The notes under the pieces are model-generated. The model was given only the letters and a program-made list of their open reading frames with translations. It had not been told where the DNA came from and ran no database searches. Shown piece after piece: positions 1 to 11,263 of a DNA stretch of 64,000 bases. Within the stretch, counting starts at the first letter, position 1; each line of letters begins with the position of its first letter. Source of the stretch: Vogesella fluminis (GTDB taxonomy: Bacteria > Pseudomonadota > Gammaproteobacteria > Burkholderiales > Chromobacteriaceae); NCBI RefSeq assembly GCF_014652335.1, contig NZ_BMYP01000005.1, positions 52,218-116,217 on the forward strand, given 5' to 3'. Both the position numbers and the translations under genes were made by a program.

Positions 1-501
1 AATCATCATGACCATTTGGCGGCCTTCCAGTCGCGGGAACTGCTCGACCGTACCCACTTCCGCCAAATCGGCTTCCACGCGCTTGAGCAGCGCGAGACCG
101 ATATCCTGGTGAGCCATCTCACGACCACGGAAACGCAGGGTTACCTTGGCTTTGTCACCTTCAGTGAGGAAGCGGATCAGGTTACGCAGCTTGACGTTGT
201 AGTCGCCATCGTCGGTACCCGGACGGAACTTGATTTCCTTGATCTGGATCTGCTTCTGCTTCTGCTTCGCTTCGTGGCGCTTCTTGGACTGCTCGTACTT
301 GTACTTGCCGTAGTCCATCAGCTTGACCACCGGCGGCTGGGCCGTCGGCGAAATTTCCACCAGATCAACGTCGCGTTCTTCCGCCAGCGCCAGACCTTCA
401 CGCAGACTGACGATACCGAGCTGCTCGCCTTCTTCTCCTACCAGACGGATCTCGCGGGCGGTGATTTCGCCATTGATCCGTGGTTCGCGTTCCTGAGCTA
501 T
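1..501 (-). CDS. infC: Translation initiation factor IF-3 (3' end cut by window edge)
   Basis: IF-3 binds the 30S subunit, keeps subunits apart and proofreads the start codon and initiator tRNA. The minus-strand reading gives [12 protein letters not shown], then [21 protein letters not shown], a Lys/Arg-rich linker and [15 protein letters not shown], the classic IF-3 N domain, linker and C domain. 167 codons are present and the last few residues lie outside the window. No ATG exists in frame at the N-terminus. The best start is ATA at 501-499, which lies 8 nt after AGGAG (510-514). An in-frame TTG at 507-505 is only 2 nt from that site. IF-3 discriminates against rare starts, so an ATA start would fit the known infC autoregulation (AUU in E. 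coli). The gene follows thrS by about 40 nt, the usual thrS-infC-rpmI-rplT order. Confidence 0.95.
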   Translation of the reverse strand, partial: MAQEREPRINGEITAREIRLVGEEGEQLGIVSLREGLALAEERDVDLVEISPTAQPPVVKLMDYGKYKYEQSKKRHEAKQKQKQIQIKEIKFRPGTDDGDYNVKLRNLIRFLTEGDKAKVTLRFRGREMAHQDIGLALLKRVEADLAEVGTVEQFPRLEGRQMVMMI

Positions 502-542
502 AGCCAATACTCCTGTAGTTTAGTGATCGTACCCGTAGGCAC

Positions 543-2444
543 TCAGACCTGCGCCATCGCGGCTTGCAGGTGCTCAGCAAAGGCTTGCAGGGTCATCTGA
601 CCCAGATCCTCGCCGCGAGCACGTACGGCCACCAGCCCGCCCTCTTTTTCCTTGTCGCCGATGACGACCTGATAAGGGAGCTTCTGCAGGCTGTGCTCGC
701 GGATTTTATAGCCGATCTTTTCGTTTCTCAAGTCAAGATCGACTTTGTAACCCAGTTTACGCAAACTGGTTGCCACATCCGCAGCATAATCGGCCTGTGC
801 GCTGGTGATATTCATCACCACCATCTGCACCGGCGCCAGCCACAGCGGGAACACACCGGCGTGGTTTTCGATCAGGATGCCGATGAAGCGCTCCAGCGAG
901 CCCAGGATCGCACGGTGCAGCATCACCGGACGGGCACGACCGTTATCCTCGGTGACATACTCGGCGCCGAGACGCTCCGGCAGCACGTAGTCCAGCTGCA
1001 GGGTACCGCACTGCCAGGAACGGCCCAGCGCGTCCTTGATGTGATACTCGATCTTCGGACCGTAGAACGCGCCCTCGCCCGGCAGCTCTTCCCACTCCAC
1101 GCCGCAGGCGCGCAGCGCCTCGCGCAGCCCCTCTTCGGCACGGTCCCAGGTTTCCAGCGTGCCGGCGTACTTTTCCGGACGCAGCGACAGCTTGATCGCC
1201 ACCTTGTCGAAGCCGAAGCGCTTGTACACCGCCATGGTCAGCTCGTTGAAGGCACGCGCCTCTTCGATGATCTGCTCTTCGGTACAGAAGATGTGGGCAT
1301 CGTCCTGCACAAAACCGCGCACGCGCATGATGCCGTGCAGCGCACCGGACGGCTCGTTGCGATGGCAGGCGCCGAATTCGGCCAGCCGCATCGGCAGGTC
1401 GCGGTAGGAGCGCAGGCCCTGGTTGAATACCTGCACGTGACCCGGGCAGTTCATCGGCTTCACCGCGTAGTCGCGTTTTTCCGACTCGGTAGTAAACATG
1501 CCTTCACGATAGTTTTCCCAGTGGCCGGATTTTTCCCACAGCACGCGGTCCATCACCATCGGAGTGCGGATTTCCTGATAGCCGGCCTCGGTCAGTGTCT
1601 TGCGCATGTACTGTTCGATGCTCTGCCACAGCGCCCAGCCCTTCGGATGCCAGAACACCATGCCCGGCGCCTCGTCCTGCAAGTGGAACAGGTCCAGTTG
1701 CCGGCCCAGCTTGCGGTGGTCGCGCTTTTCCGCCTCTTCCAGCATGAACAGATACTGCTCCAGGTCTTCCTTCTTCTGCCAGGCGGTGCCGTAGATACGC
1801 TGCAGCATCTCGTTATTGCTGTCGCCACGCCAGTAGGCACCGGCCACCTTCATCAGCTTGAACACCTTCAGCTTGCCGGTGGACGGCACGTGCGGGCCGC
1901 GGCACAGGTCGGTGAAGCCACCCTCGCGGTACAGGCTCAGCACTTCACCCTGCGGAATGGACTCGATGATCTCGGCCTTGTATGCCTCGCCGATGCTCTT
2001 GAAGTAGGCGATCGCCTCGTCGCGCGGCAGCTCGTAGCGCTCAACCGGGATGTCCTTTTTCGCCAGCTCGGTCATCTTCTTCTCGATCGCCGCCAGGTCT
2101 TCCGGTGTAAACGGACGCTTGTAGGCGAAATCGTAGTAGAAGCCGTTTTCGATCTCCGGCCCGATGGTGACCTGCGCCTCCGGAAACAGCTCCTTCACCG
2201 CATACGCCAGCAGGTGGGCAGTGGAGTGACGGATGATGGACAGGCCGTCGACATCCTTTTCGGTAATGATGGCCAGATCAACGTTGGCCGCAATCAGATA
2301 GGACGTATCAACCAGTTGGCCGTCCACGCGACCAGCCAGCGCCGCACGCGCAAGACCGGTACCGATGGACGCAGCCACTTCGTGCACCGTTACCGGCTTG
2401 TCGAAGGAACGGATGGAACCGTCGGGCAGGCGAATGTCAGGCAT
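543..2444 (-). CDS. thrS: Threonyl-tRNA synthetase
   Basis: This enzyme charges tRNA-Thr in the cytoplasm and edits mischarged Ser-tRNA. The 633-residue protein has the family's normal length. It has an N-terminal TGS domain (about 1-61), an editing domain with HSTAH at 73-77 and CRGPH at 181-185, and a class II core with MNCPGH (zinc ligand Cys333) and [11 protein letters not shown]. The C-terminal anticodon-binding domain starts near 535. The ATG is preceded by GGAG at a good distance. A strong minus-strand terminator ends only about 40 nt upstream, so expression either starts from a promoter overlapping it or depends on read-through. One copy of the dispersed word lies inside the gene (about 2281-2293) and encodes AANV. 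Confidence 0.98.
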   Translation of the reverse strand: MPDIRLPDGSIRSFDKPVTVHEVAASIGTGLARAALAGRVDGQLVDTSYLIAANVDLAIITEKDVDGLSIIRHSTAHLLAYAVKELFPEAQVTIGPEIENGFYYDFAYKRPFTPEDLAAIEKKMTELAKKDIPVERYELPRDEAIAYFKSIGEAYKAEIIESIPQGEVLSLYREGGFTDLCRGPHVPSTGKLKVFKLMKVAGAYWRGDSNNEMLQRIYGTAWQKKEDLEQYLFMLEEAEKRDHRKLGRQLDLFHLQDEAPGMVFWHPKGWALWQSIEQYMRKTLTEAGYQEIRTPMVMDRVLWEKSGHWENYREGMFTTESEKRDYAVKPMNCPGHVQVFNQGLRSYRDLPMRLAEFGACHRNEPSGALHGIMRVRGFVQDDAHIFCTEEQIIEEARAFNELTMAVYKRFGFDKVAIKLSLRPEKYAGTLETWDRAEEGLREALRACGVEWEELPGEGAFYGPKIEYHIKDALGRSWQCGTLQLDYVLPERLGAEYVTEDNGRARPVMLHRAILGSLERFIGILIENHAGVFPLWLAPVQMVVMNITSAQADYAADVATSLRKLGYKVDLDLRNEKIGYKIREHSLQKLPYQVVIGDKEKEGGLVAVRARGEDLGQMTLQAFAEHLQAAMAQV

Positions 2445-2461
2445 AGCAACTCCAGCTTTAA

Positions 2462-3955
<1,494 letters not shown>

Positions 3956-3993
3956 GGCCACCGACGGCTGTCAGTGCATGGTCGCGTCACGCA

Positions 3994-4025
3994 CCGCCAT
4001 GCCGCTTGCAAAAGCGGCATGGCGG
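3994..4025 (+). terminator. Strong hairpin after tgt
   Basis: A perfect 14-bp stem, CCGCCATGCCGCTT paired with AAGCGGCATGGCGG, is closed by a GCAA tetraloop. It lies 38 nt after the tgt stop and about 90 nt before yajC. There is no T-run, so it is either a weak terminator or an mRNA processing/stability structure within the tgt-yajC-sec operon. Confidence 0.5.
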
Positions 4026-4118
4026 CACAATGGTTGGAAATCAGCCGCAGCGTGGCTACAATCGGCCACTTGCACACGTAATACCCGCATTCAACTTGAA
4101 AACAGGGAGTATCACTCG

Positions 4119-4439
4119 ATGTTCATCGCCCCCGCATTTGCCAACACCTCCGCCACCGGCGGCTTCGATCTGGTGAGCTTCTTGCCCATGATCGTGATTT
4201 TCGTTTTGTTCTGGTTTCTGCTGATCCGTCCGCAACAGAAGAAAATGAAAGAACACCAGAAGATGCTGTCTGAAATCAACAAGGGCGACGAGGTGGCAAC
4301 CCAAGGCGGCATCGTCGGCCGCGTCACCAAGGCCGGTGAACAGTATCTGTCGATCGAAATCGCCAACGGCGTGGAAATCAATGTCCAGCGTGGCGCCGTT
4401 GCCACCAAGCTGGAAAAAGGCACCATCAAGTCCCTGTAA
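4119..4439 (+). CDS. yajC: Preprotein translocase subunit YajC
   Basis: YajC is a small inner-membrane partner of SecDF in the Sec holotranslocon. The 106-residue protein begins MFIAPAFANTSATGG, has one membrane helix (about 19-37, FLPMIVIFVLFWFLLIRPQQ) and then the cytosolic domain with the typical NKGDEVATQGGIVGRV. AGGGAG upstream of the ATG supports this start over the longer frame from 3978. It sits directly before secD, as in most proteobacteria. Confidence 0.96.
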   Translation: MFIAPAFANTSATGGFDLVSFLPMIVIFVLFWFLLIRPQQKKMKEHQKMLSEINKGDEVATQGGIVGRVTKAGEQYLSIEIANGVEINVQRGAVATKLEKGTIKSL

Positions 4440-4446
4440 TCCCAAT

Positions 4447-4469
4447 GGGCCGCCCTGGCGGCCCTTTTT
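4447..4469 (+). terminator. Rho-independent terminator between yajC and secD
   Basis: GGGCCGCC and GGCGGCCC form an 8-bp GC stem with a very tight loop, followed by TTTTT. It lies 7 nt after the yajC stop and about 15 nt before the secD start. It would lower secD/secF expression relative to yajC unless bypassed. Confidence 0.7.
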
Positions 4470-4484
4470 CCTGTTACCGCCTCC

Positions 4485-6332
4485 ATGAACCGCTTCCCGA
4501 TCTGGAAATACCTCGTCATTGCGGTAGTGCTGATTGTCTCGACAATCTATACCCTGCCCAATTTCTTTGGCGAAACCCCTGCCGTGCAAATCTCCAGCAC
4601 CCGCCAATCCGTTGCCGTGGATACGGCACTGATGAGCCGCGTGGAAAGCGCCCTGCAGCAACACGGCATCAAGCCCGCCGGCCTGTTCCTCGATGGCAAC
4701 AGCCTGAAAGTGCGCTTCAATGATCCCGACACGCAGATCAAGGCACGCGACATCATCCAGCAAGCGCTGGGCGACACCTACATCATCGCGCTGAACCTGC
4801 TGGCGGCCTCGCCGGAATGGCTGAGCCGCCTGCACGCCAACCCGATGTTCCTCGGTCTCGACCTGCGCGGCGGCGTGCACTTCCTGCTGGAAGTCGACAT
4901 GCAGGCGGCCGTGGACAAGACCATGGAACGCTACGCCGGCGACATCCGCCGCGAGCTGAAAGCCGGCAAGGTGCGTTACGGTGCCATCAAGCGCACCGGC
5001 AACACCGCGCTGGAGGTACAACTGCGTGACCAGGAAACGCTGAACGCTGCCGCCGACAAGCTGGCGCGCAACCTGCCGTCGCTGACCTTCAGCACTGACG
5101 AGCAGCTGTTCCGCCTTAGCCTGACACTGAAACCGGAAGAGATCACCCGCATCCAGAGCGATGCCGTGTCGCAGAACATCACCACACTGCACAACCGTGT
5201 CAACGAGCTGGGCGTCGCCGAACCGGTGATCCAGCAAGCCGGCCCGAGCCGCATCGTGGTGCAGCTGCCGGGCGTGCAGGACACCGCCAAGGCCAAGGAC
5301 ATCCTCGGCCGTACCGCCACGCTGCAGGTACGCATGGTGGAAGACGATCCGTCGCGCGTGGCCGAAGCGATGGCCGGCAACGTGCCGACCGGCTACGAAC
5401 TGCTGGACGAAGCCAGCTCGCAGGGCATCCAGAAGATCCTGTTGAAGAAGGATGTCGAGCTGACCGGCGACAACATCAACTCGGCCCAGCCCGGCTTTGA
5501 CCAGAATGGCGGCGCCTCGGTGGACATCGGCCTGGACAGCACCGGCGCCGAGATTTTCCGCAGCCTGACCGCGGAAAACATCGGCAAGCGCATGGCGATG
5601 GTGCTGGTCGAGAAGAACAAGAGCGAAGTGGTGACCGCACCGGTGATCCGCAGTGAAATCGGCGGCGGCCGCGTGCAGATCTCCGGCAGCATGAATCCGG
5701 CCGAAGCCAACGACGTGGCGCTGCTGCTGCGCGCCGGCTCACTGGCCGCGCCGATGAACATCATCGAGGAACGCACCATCGGCCCGAGCCTGGGCAAGGA
5801 AAACATCGAGAAGGGCTTCAGCGCCACGCTGTGGGGCTTTGCCGCCATCGCCGTGTTCATGGTGCTGTACTACCGCGTGTTCGGCCTGATCTCGGTGGCC
5901 TCGCTCGGTGTCAACCTGTTCATGCTGATCGCACTGCTGTCGATGCTGCAGGCAACGCTGACGCTGCCGGGCATTGCCGCGATCGCGCTGACGCTGGGCA
6001 TGGCCATCGACGCCAACGTGCTGATCAACGAGCGCATCCGCGAAGAGCTGCGCAACGGCGTGCCGCCGCAGTCGGCGATCCAGGCCGGTTACGGCCACGC
6101 CTGGGCGACGATTCTGGACTCGAACGTGACCACGCTGATCGCCGGTATCGCGCTGCTGATCTTCGGCTCCGGCCCGGTGCGCGGCTTTGCCGTGGTGCAC
6201 TGCCTCGGCATCCTGACCTCGATGTTCTCCGCGGTGCTGGTATCGCGCGGCATCGTCAACCTGTGGTACGGCCGTCGCCGCCGCCTGACTGCCGTGTCCA
6301 TCGGCCAGGTGTGGAAGCCGGAAACCAAGTAA
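4485..6332 (+). CDS. secD: Protein translocase subunit SecD
   Basis: SecD with SecF uses the proton gradient to pull exported proteins through SecYEG. The 615-residue protein has an N-terminal membrane helix (about 8-27), a large periplasmic domain with FLGLDLRGGVHFLLEVD and NRVNELGVAEPVIQQ, and a C-terminal block of five helices. Within that block GIAAIALTLGMAIDANVLI is the conserved RND-like motif with the essential Asp. secF follows after 12 nt. Confidence 0.98.
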   Translation: MNRFPIWKYLVIAVVLIVSTIYTLPNFFGETPAVQISSTRQSVAVDTALMSRVESALQQHGIKPAGLFLDGNSLKVRFNDPDTQIKARDIIQQALGDTYIIALNLLAASPEWLSRLHANPMFLGLDLRGGVHFLLEVDMQAAVDKTMERYAGDIRRELKAGKVRYGAIKRTGNTALEVQLRDQETLNAAADKLARNLPSLTFSTDEQLFRLSLTLKPEEITRIQSDAVSQNITTLHNRVNELGVAEPVIQQAGPSRIVVQLPGVQDTAKAKDILGRTATLQVRMVEDDPSRVAEAMAGNVPTGYELLDEASSQGIQKILLKKDVELTGDNINSAQPGFDQNGGASVDIGLDSTGAEIFRSLTAENIGKRMAMVLVEKNKSEVVTAPVIRSEIGGGRVQISGSMNPAEANDVALLLRAGSLAAPMNIIEERTIGPSLGKENIEKGFSATLWGFAAIAVFMVLYYRVFGLISVASLGVNLFMLIALLSMLQATLTLPGIAAIALTLGMAIDANVLINERIREELRNGVPPQSAIQAGYGHAWATILDSNVTTLIAGIALLIFGSGPVRGFAVVHCLGILTSMFSAVLVSRGIVNLWYGRRRRLTAVSIGQVWKPETK

Positions 6333-6344
6333 GGATCAAGAAAC

Positions 6345-7280
6345 ATGGAGTTTTTCCGCATCAAACGGGACATCCCGTTCATGAGCTACGGCAAGCTCAC
6401 CACCGCGATCTCGCTGGTGACCTTCATCCTGGCGGTGTTCTTCCTGTTCAGCAAAGGGCTGAACCTGTCGGTGGAATTCACCGGCGGCACGGTGATGGAG
6501 GTGCAGTACCGGCAGCCGGCCAATATCGCCGACATCCGCCATCGCGTGGAAACGCTGAAAGTGGGCGAAGTGCAGGTGCAGAGCCTGGGCACCAGCCGCG
6601 ACGTGCTGATCCGCCTGCCGAACAAGGAAGGCACCAGCTCCGCCAAGCTGTCGGAACAGGTGATGAGCCTGCTCAAGGCCGGTGACGCCGGCGTGCAGCT
6701 GCGCAAGGTCGAGTTCGTCGGCCCAAGCGTCGGCGAGGAGCTGGTCAGCAGCGGCCTGACCGCGATCCTGCTGGTCTGCATCGGCATCGTGATCTACCTC
6801 GCGCTGCGCTTCGAGTGGCGGCTGGCGGTATCGGCGATCATCGCCAACATGCACGACGTGGTGATCATCATCGGCTGCTTCGCGCTGTTCCAGTGGGAAT
6901 TCAGCCTGACGGTACTGGCCGGTGTGCTGGCGGTGCTGGGCTACTCGGTCAACGAATCGGTGGTGGTGTTCGACCGGATCCGCGAGAACTTCCGCAAGCC
7001 GGGCATGCGCGGTCGCAGCACCGCGGAAGTGATCGACAACGCGATCACCTCCACCATCAGCCGCACCATGATCACCCACGGCTCCACCGAGACGGTGGTG
7101 CTGGCGATGCTGCTGTTCGGCGGCCCGGCGCTGCACGGCTTTGCCATGGCGCTGACCATCGGCATCGTGTTCGGCATCTACTCCTCGGTGCTGGTCGCCA
7201 GCCCGCTGGCGCTGGCGCTGGGCGTCAAGCGCGAGCACATGATCAAGATCGTGAAGCCAAAAGAAGAAGCAGTGGTCTGA
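6345..7280 (+). CDS. secF: Protein translocase subunit SecF
   Basis: SecF is the inner-membrane partner of SecD. The 311-residue protein has a first helix near residues 19-36, FTGGTVMEV in the periplasmic part, [10 protein letters not shown] before helix 2, and the conserved [24 protein letters not shown] in the C-terminal helices. It is the last gene of the yajC-secD-secF unit: a strong terminator built from two inverted copies of the dispersed word begins 23 nt after the stop. Confidence 0.98.
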   Translation: MEFFRIKRDIPFMSYGKLTTAISLVTFILAVFFLFSKGLNLSVEFTGGTVMEVQYRQPANIADIRHRVETLKVGEVQVQSLGTSRDVLIRLPNKEGTSSAKLSEQVMSLLKAGDAGVQLRKVEFVGPSVGEELVSSGLTAILLVCIGIVIYLALRFEWRLAVSAIIANMHDVVIIIGCFALFQWEFSLTVLAGVLAVLGYSVNESVVVFDRIRENFRKPGMRGRSTAEVIDNAITSTISRTMITHGSTETVVLAMLLFGGPALHGFAMALTIGIVFGIYSSVLVASPLALALGVKREHMIKIVKPKEEAVV

Positions 7281-7303
7281 CGCGTCGCGCACCGGACCTG
7301 AGC

Positions 7304-7338
7304 AAGGTTGGCCGCAGGCAATGCGGCCAACCTTTTTT
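7304..7338 (+). terminator. Rho-independent terminator made of two inverted copies of the dispersed word
   Basis: AAGGTTGGCCGCA (7304-7316) and TGCGGCCAACCTT (7322-7334) form a perfect 13-bp stem with a 5-nt loop, ending in a T6 run. It ends the sec operon. This is the clearest case of an inverted pair of the repeat serving as a terminator. Confidence 0.9.
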
Positions 7339-7362
7339 GACTTTTACCTGCCCCGAGTCGCC

Positions 7363-8007
7363 ATGGAACTGATCGCTTTTCTGCTCGATTTCATCCTGCA
7401 CATCGACGTGCACCTGACCCAGCTGGTCGCCAGCTACGGGCCGTGGATCTACCTGATCCTGTTCCTGATCGTGTTCTGCGAAACCGGGCTGGTGGTGACA
7501 CCGTTCCTGCCCGGCGATTCGCTACTGTTCGTCGCCGGCGCCCTCGCCGCGATGGGCGAGATGAACGTGCAGCTGCTGGTAGTGCTGCTGATCGTGGCCG
7601 CCATCCTCGGCGACGGCGTCAACTACGCCATCGGCAAACATGTCGGCATGCGTCTGTTTGCCCGCTTTCCGCGGCTGCTGAAACCGCAATACCTGGACAA
7701 GACCCACGCCTTCTACGAGCGCCACGGCGGCAAGACCATCATCTTCGCCCGCTTCGTGCCCATCGTGCGCACCTTCGCCCCCTTCGTCGCCGGCATCGGG
7801 CGCATGGATTACCGCCACTTCCTCAGCTACAACGTGATCGGCGCCGTGCTGTGGGTGGCCGGTTTCAGCTACGCCGGCTACTTTTTCGGCAACCTACCCT
7901 TCGTGCGCAAGAACCTGGAGTACATGATCTTCGGCATCATCATCGTGTCCATGCTACCGGGCATCATCGAAGTGATCCGCCACCGCCGCGCGGCGGGGAA
8001 GGCCTGA
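7363..8007 (+). CDS. DedA family inner-membrane protein
   Basis: DedA proteins are polytopic membrane proteins linked to lipid (undecaprenyl-phosphate/PE) flipping, proton-motive-force homeostasis and cell division. The 214-residue protein has the family hallmarks: [17 protein letters not shown] with acidic residues in the first re-entrant region, [21 protein letters not shown], and several hydrophobic segments. The start is the ATG at 7363; the in-frame codons before it lie in the secF terminator. The specific DedA subgroup was not determined. Confidence 0.9.
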   Translation: MELIAFLLDFILHIDVHLTQLVASYGPWIYLILFLIVFCETGLVVTPFLPGDSLLFVAGALAAMGEMNVQLLVVLLIVAAILGDGVNYAIGKHVGMRLFARFPRLLKPQYLDKTHAFYERHGGKTIIFARFVPIVRTFAPFVAGIGRMDYRHFLSYNVIGAVLWVAGFSYAGYFFGNLPFVRKNLEYMIFGIIIVSMLPGIIEVIRHRRAAGKA

Positions 8008-8014
8008 TTTTTTA

Positions 8015-8117
8015 TTGCCACAGAATCCACAGAAAACACGGAAGCGAATCCACCCGTCTGACACGGAGGATGCAATCCTGCAGCCGGTTTCCGTGGGTTC
8101 CGTGGGTTCTGTGGCAA
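8015..8117 (+). repeat. Imperfect inverted repeat of the CCACGGAA type
   Basis: TTGCCACAGAATCCACAG...CACGGAA (8015-8043) is mirrored by TTTCCGTGGGTTCCGTGG...CTGTGGCAA (8089-8117). It fills the gap between dedA and mutL and ends 17 nt before the mutL start. A related inverted repeat lies between ispF and ispD (43332-43417), so this looks like a dispersed hairpin element. Confidence 0.7.
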
Positions 8118-8133
8118 ACAAGGTTTTGACACC

Positions 8134-10065
8134 ATGAAACGCATCCAGAAACTGCCCGACCACCTCGTCAACCAGATCGCCGCCGGCGAGGTGGTGGAGC
8201 GGCCGGCGTCGGCGCTGAAGGAAATCCTGGAAAACAGCCTTGATGCCGGCGCCGACCGCATCAGCGTCGACCTGGCGCAGGGCGGCATCAAGCTGATCCG
8301 CGTCACCGACAACGGCGGCGGCATCGCCGATGCCGACCTGCCGCTGGCGCTGGACCGCCACGCCACCAGCAAGATCGGCAGCCTCGACGATCTGGAAAAC
8401 GTCGCCACCCTCGGCTTTCGCGGCGAAGGGCTGGCCAGCGTCGCCTCGGTGTCGCGGCTGACGCTGACCAGCCGCCCGCACGACGCCGAGCACGCGCACC
8501 AGATCGTCGCCATCGACGGCACCCTGCACCCGGTGGAGCCGGCCGCGCACGCGCCCGGCACCAGCGTCGAGATCGTCGACCTCTATTTCAACACCCCGGC
8601 ACGACGCAAGTTCCTGAAGAGCGAGAACACCGAATACGCGCACTGCGAGGCCACCTTCGAACGCATCGCGCTGGCGCACCCGCAGGTCGAGTTCATCCTG
8701 CGCCACAACGGCAAGGTGGTGTGGCGCCTGCCGCAGCAGAGCCTGGCCGAACGCGTCGGCGCGCTCCTGGGCCGCGATTTCGTCGAGGCCTCGCTGCCGG
8801 TCGACACCGGCGCCGCCGGCCTGACGCTCTCCGGCTTTGTCGCCAGCCCGACCTACTCCAAGGCCAGCCGCGACGCGCAGTACTTCTACGTCAACGGCCG
8901 TTTCGTGCGCGACAAGATCGCGCAGCACGCGCTGCGCCAGGCCTACCGCGACGTGCTGCACCACGACCGCCATCCGGCCTACGCGCTGTTCTTCACGCTA
9001 GACCCGACCAACGTCGACGTCAACGTGCACCCGACCAAGATCGAGGTGCGCTTTCGCGAAAGCCAGGGCATCCACCAGTTCCTGTTCCACAGCATCCACA
9101 AGGCGCTGGCCAGCACCAGTGCCGGCGCCAGCCCGGCGGTGACGCTGGACGATGGCCAGCCGGCAGGCAATGACACGACTATTGTGGCCAACGTTGGCCG
9201 CAACGAGGACACACTCGCCGCCTTCGGCACGGCCGCCGCGGCCGCACGCGCAGGCGACAGCCCGCAGCGGATGCCGTTCCAGCAGCCGCGCTACGAACAG
9301 CAGACGATGCCGCTGCACGTGGCACGCGAGGCGATCGGCGGTTACCAGCGCCAGTTCGCCGGCCTGCGCGAGGAAGAACGCGGCCTGACGCCGCCGGTCA
9401 GCAGCACGACGACCGGCAGCCCCCTGCCCTCGCCGCTGGCTGCGGCCGATCTTGCCGCCCTGCCCGACGCCAGCGACGGCATCCCGCCGCTCGGTTTTGC
9501 GCTGGCGCAGCTGCACGGGGTGTACATCCTCAGCCAGTGCGAGGACGGCCTGATCGTGGTCGACATGCACGCCGCGCACGAGCGCATCGTCTACGAACGG
9601 CTGAAGAACGCGCTGGAACAAGACACGATCCCGATGCAGCCCCTGCTGCTGCCGGTGTCGTTTGCCGCCGACCGCTTCGAGGTCGCCACCGCGCACGAAC
9701 ACGGCGCCGAGATGCAGCGCCTCGGCATCGAGCTGGCGCCGCTGTCGCCGACGCAGATCGCGGTGCGCGGCGTGCCGGTGTGGCTGCAGGACGGCAACCC
9801 GGTGGAGCTGGCGCGCGCGGTGCTGAAGGACGTGCGCGAGATCGGCCTCAGCCAGGTGCTGACCGAGCGCCGCAACGAGCTGCTGGCCACCATGGCCTGC
9901 CACGGCGCGGTGCGCGCCAACCGCCAGCTGACCCTGACCGAGATGAACGCGCTGCTGCGCGACATGGAGGCCACCGAACGCTCCGGCCAGTGCAATCACG
10001 GCCGGCCGACGTGGTCGCGGCTGTCGATGCGCGACCTGGACAACCTGTTCATGCGCGGCCGCTAA
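8134..10065 (+). CDS. mutL: DNA mismatch repair protein MutL
   Basis: MutL couples mismatch recognition by MutS to strand cutting. The 643-residue protein has a GHKL ATPase domain (IAAGEVVERPASALKEILENSLDAG, DNGGGI, TLGFRGEGLASVASVS), a variable linker (about 330-440) and a C-terminal dimerisation domain. That domain carries the metal-binding endonuclease motif DMHAAHERIVYE (about 476-487), ACHGAVRAN and CNHGRPT. So this MutL is probably an active nicking enzyme, as in Neisseria, unlike E. coli MutL. The dispersed word sits in the linker (about residue 352, NVGRN). Confidence 0.98.
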   Translation: MKRIQKLPDHLVNQIAAGEVVERPASALKEILENSLDAGADRISVDLAQGGIKLIRVTDNGGGIADADLPLALDRHATSKIGSLDDLENVATLGFRGEGLASVASVSRLTLTSRPHDAEHAHQIVAIDGTLHPVEPAAHAPGTSVEIVDLYFNTPARRKFLKSENTEYAHCEATFERIALAHPQVEFILRHNGKVVWRLPQQSLAERVGALLGRDFVEASLPVDTGAAGLTLSGFVASPTYSKASRDAQYFYVNGRFVRDKIAQHALRQAYRDVLHHDRHPAYALFFTLDPTNVDVNVHPTKIEVRFRESQGIHQFLFHSIHKALASTSAGASPAVTLDDGQPAGNDTTIVANVGRNEDTLAAFGTAAAAARAGDSPQRMPFQQPRYEQQTMPLHVAREAIGGYQRQFAGLREEERGLTPPVSSTTTGSPLPSPLAAADLAALPDASDGIPPLGFALAQLHGVYILSQCEDGLIVVDMHAAHERIVYERLKNALEQDTIPMQPLLLPVSFAADRFEVATAHEHGAEMQRLGIELAPLSPTQIAVRGVPVWLQDGNPVELARAVLKDVREIGLSQVLTERRNELLATMACHGAVRANRQLTLTEMNALLRDMEATERSGQCNHGRPTWSRLSMRDLDNLFMRGR

Positions 10066-10087
10066 GGCGCGCCTTCACGGAGTCCCC

Positions 10088-11251
10088 ATGCTGCAACGTC
10101 GCGATCTGCCCGCCCTCAGCGCCGGCTTTGTCACCGTCCTCGTCGGCTACACCAGCTCGGCGGCCATCATCTTCGAGGCGGCGCGCAGCGCCGGCGCCAG
10201 CCAGGCGATGATCGCCTCGTGGCTGATGGCGCTGGGCATCGCGATGGGCATCACCTGCATCGGGCTGTCGCTGCGCTACAAGGTGCCGGTGGTAACCGCG
10301 TGGTCGACACCGGGTGCGGCGCTCTTGATCACCTCGCTGTCCGGCGTCAGCATGGCGGAGGCCATCGGCGCCTTCGTGTTCTCGGCGGCGCTGATCGTGC
10401 TCGCCGGCGTCACCGGCTGGTTCGAGAAGGCGCTCAACCGCATCCCGCTGCCGATGGCGGCGGCGATGCTGGCCGGCATCCTGGTCAAGTTCGGCATCAA
10501 CGTGTTCGCCGCGATGCAGGGGGAGCTTACGCTGGTGCTGGCGATGTTCGTCGCCTACCTGCTGGCCAGGCGCCTGCTGCCGCGCTACGCCATCGTGCTG
10601 GTGCTGCTGCTCGGCTGCGTCATTGCGGCCAACCTTGGCCTGCTGCAGTTGGGCGAGGTCACGCTGGCGCTGGCCACACCGGTATGGACCACGCCGCAGT
10701 TCAACCCCGGCGTGCTGCTGGGCGTCGGCCTGCCGCTGTTCATGGTCACCATGGCGTCGCAGAACATCCCCGGCGTCGCCACCCTGCACGCCAACGGCTA
10801 CCGGCCGCCGATCTCGGCGCTGATGACCGGCACCGGCGTGGTCAACCTGCTGCTGGCGCCGTTCGGCTGCTTCGCGGTGAACCTGGCGGCGATCACCGCC
10901 GCACTGTGCATGGGCCGCGATGCGCACGAAGACCCGGCGCGACGCTATCTGGCCAGCGTGGCGGCCGGTGCGTTCTACCTGCTGCTGGGGATTTTCGGCG
11001 CCACCGTCGGCGCGCTGTTCGCGGCCTTTCCCAAGGCGCTGGTGCTGGCCATCGCCGGGCTGGCGCTGTTCGGCACCATCGCCGGCGGCCTCGCCACCGC
11101 GATGAAGGACGACGCGATGCGCGAGCCGGCGCTGATCACCTTCCTGATTACCGCCTCCGGCGTGTCGCTGGCCGGCATCGGCTCCGCGTTCTGGGGGCTG
11201 GCAGGCGGCGTGCTGGCGCTGCTGATCCTCAACGCACGGCGCAAGGCCTGA
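10088..11251 (+). CDS. benE: Benzoate/H+ symporter-like transporter (BenE family)
   Basis: BenE proteins are 10-12-helix inner-membrane secondary transporters, named for benoate/benzoate uptake; the substrate here is unproven. The 387-residue protein begins LPALSAGFVTVLVGYTSSAAIIFEAA and contains VTAWSTPGAALLI, ASQNIPGVATLHANGY and GCFAVNLAAITAALCMGRDAHEDPARRY, all typical of the family. It starts 22 nt after mutL, and no aromatic-degradation genes are near. A copy of the dispersed word at 10624-10636 encodes AANL. Confidence 0.88.
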   Translation: MLQRRDLPALSAGFVTVLVGYTSSAAIIFEAARSAGASQAMIASWLMALGIAMGITCIGLSLRYKVPVVTAWSTPGAALLITSLSGVSMAEAIGAFVFSAALIVLAGVTGWFEKALNRIPLPMAAAMLAGILVKFGINVFAAMQGELTLVLAMFVAYLLARRLLPRYAIVLVLLLGCVIAANLGLLQLGEVTLALATPVWTTPQFNPGVLLGVGLPLFMVTMASQNIPGVATLHANGYRPPISALMTGTGVVNLLLAPFGCFAVNLAAITAALCMGRDAHEDPARRYLASVAAGAFYLLLGIFGATVGALFAAFPKALVLAIAGLALFGTIAGGLATAMKDDAMREPALITFLITASGVSLAGIGSAFWGLAGGVLALLILNARRKA

Positions 11252-11263
11252 GCCGGCCGGGCA

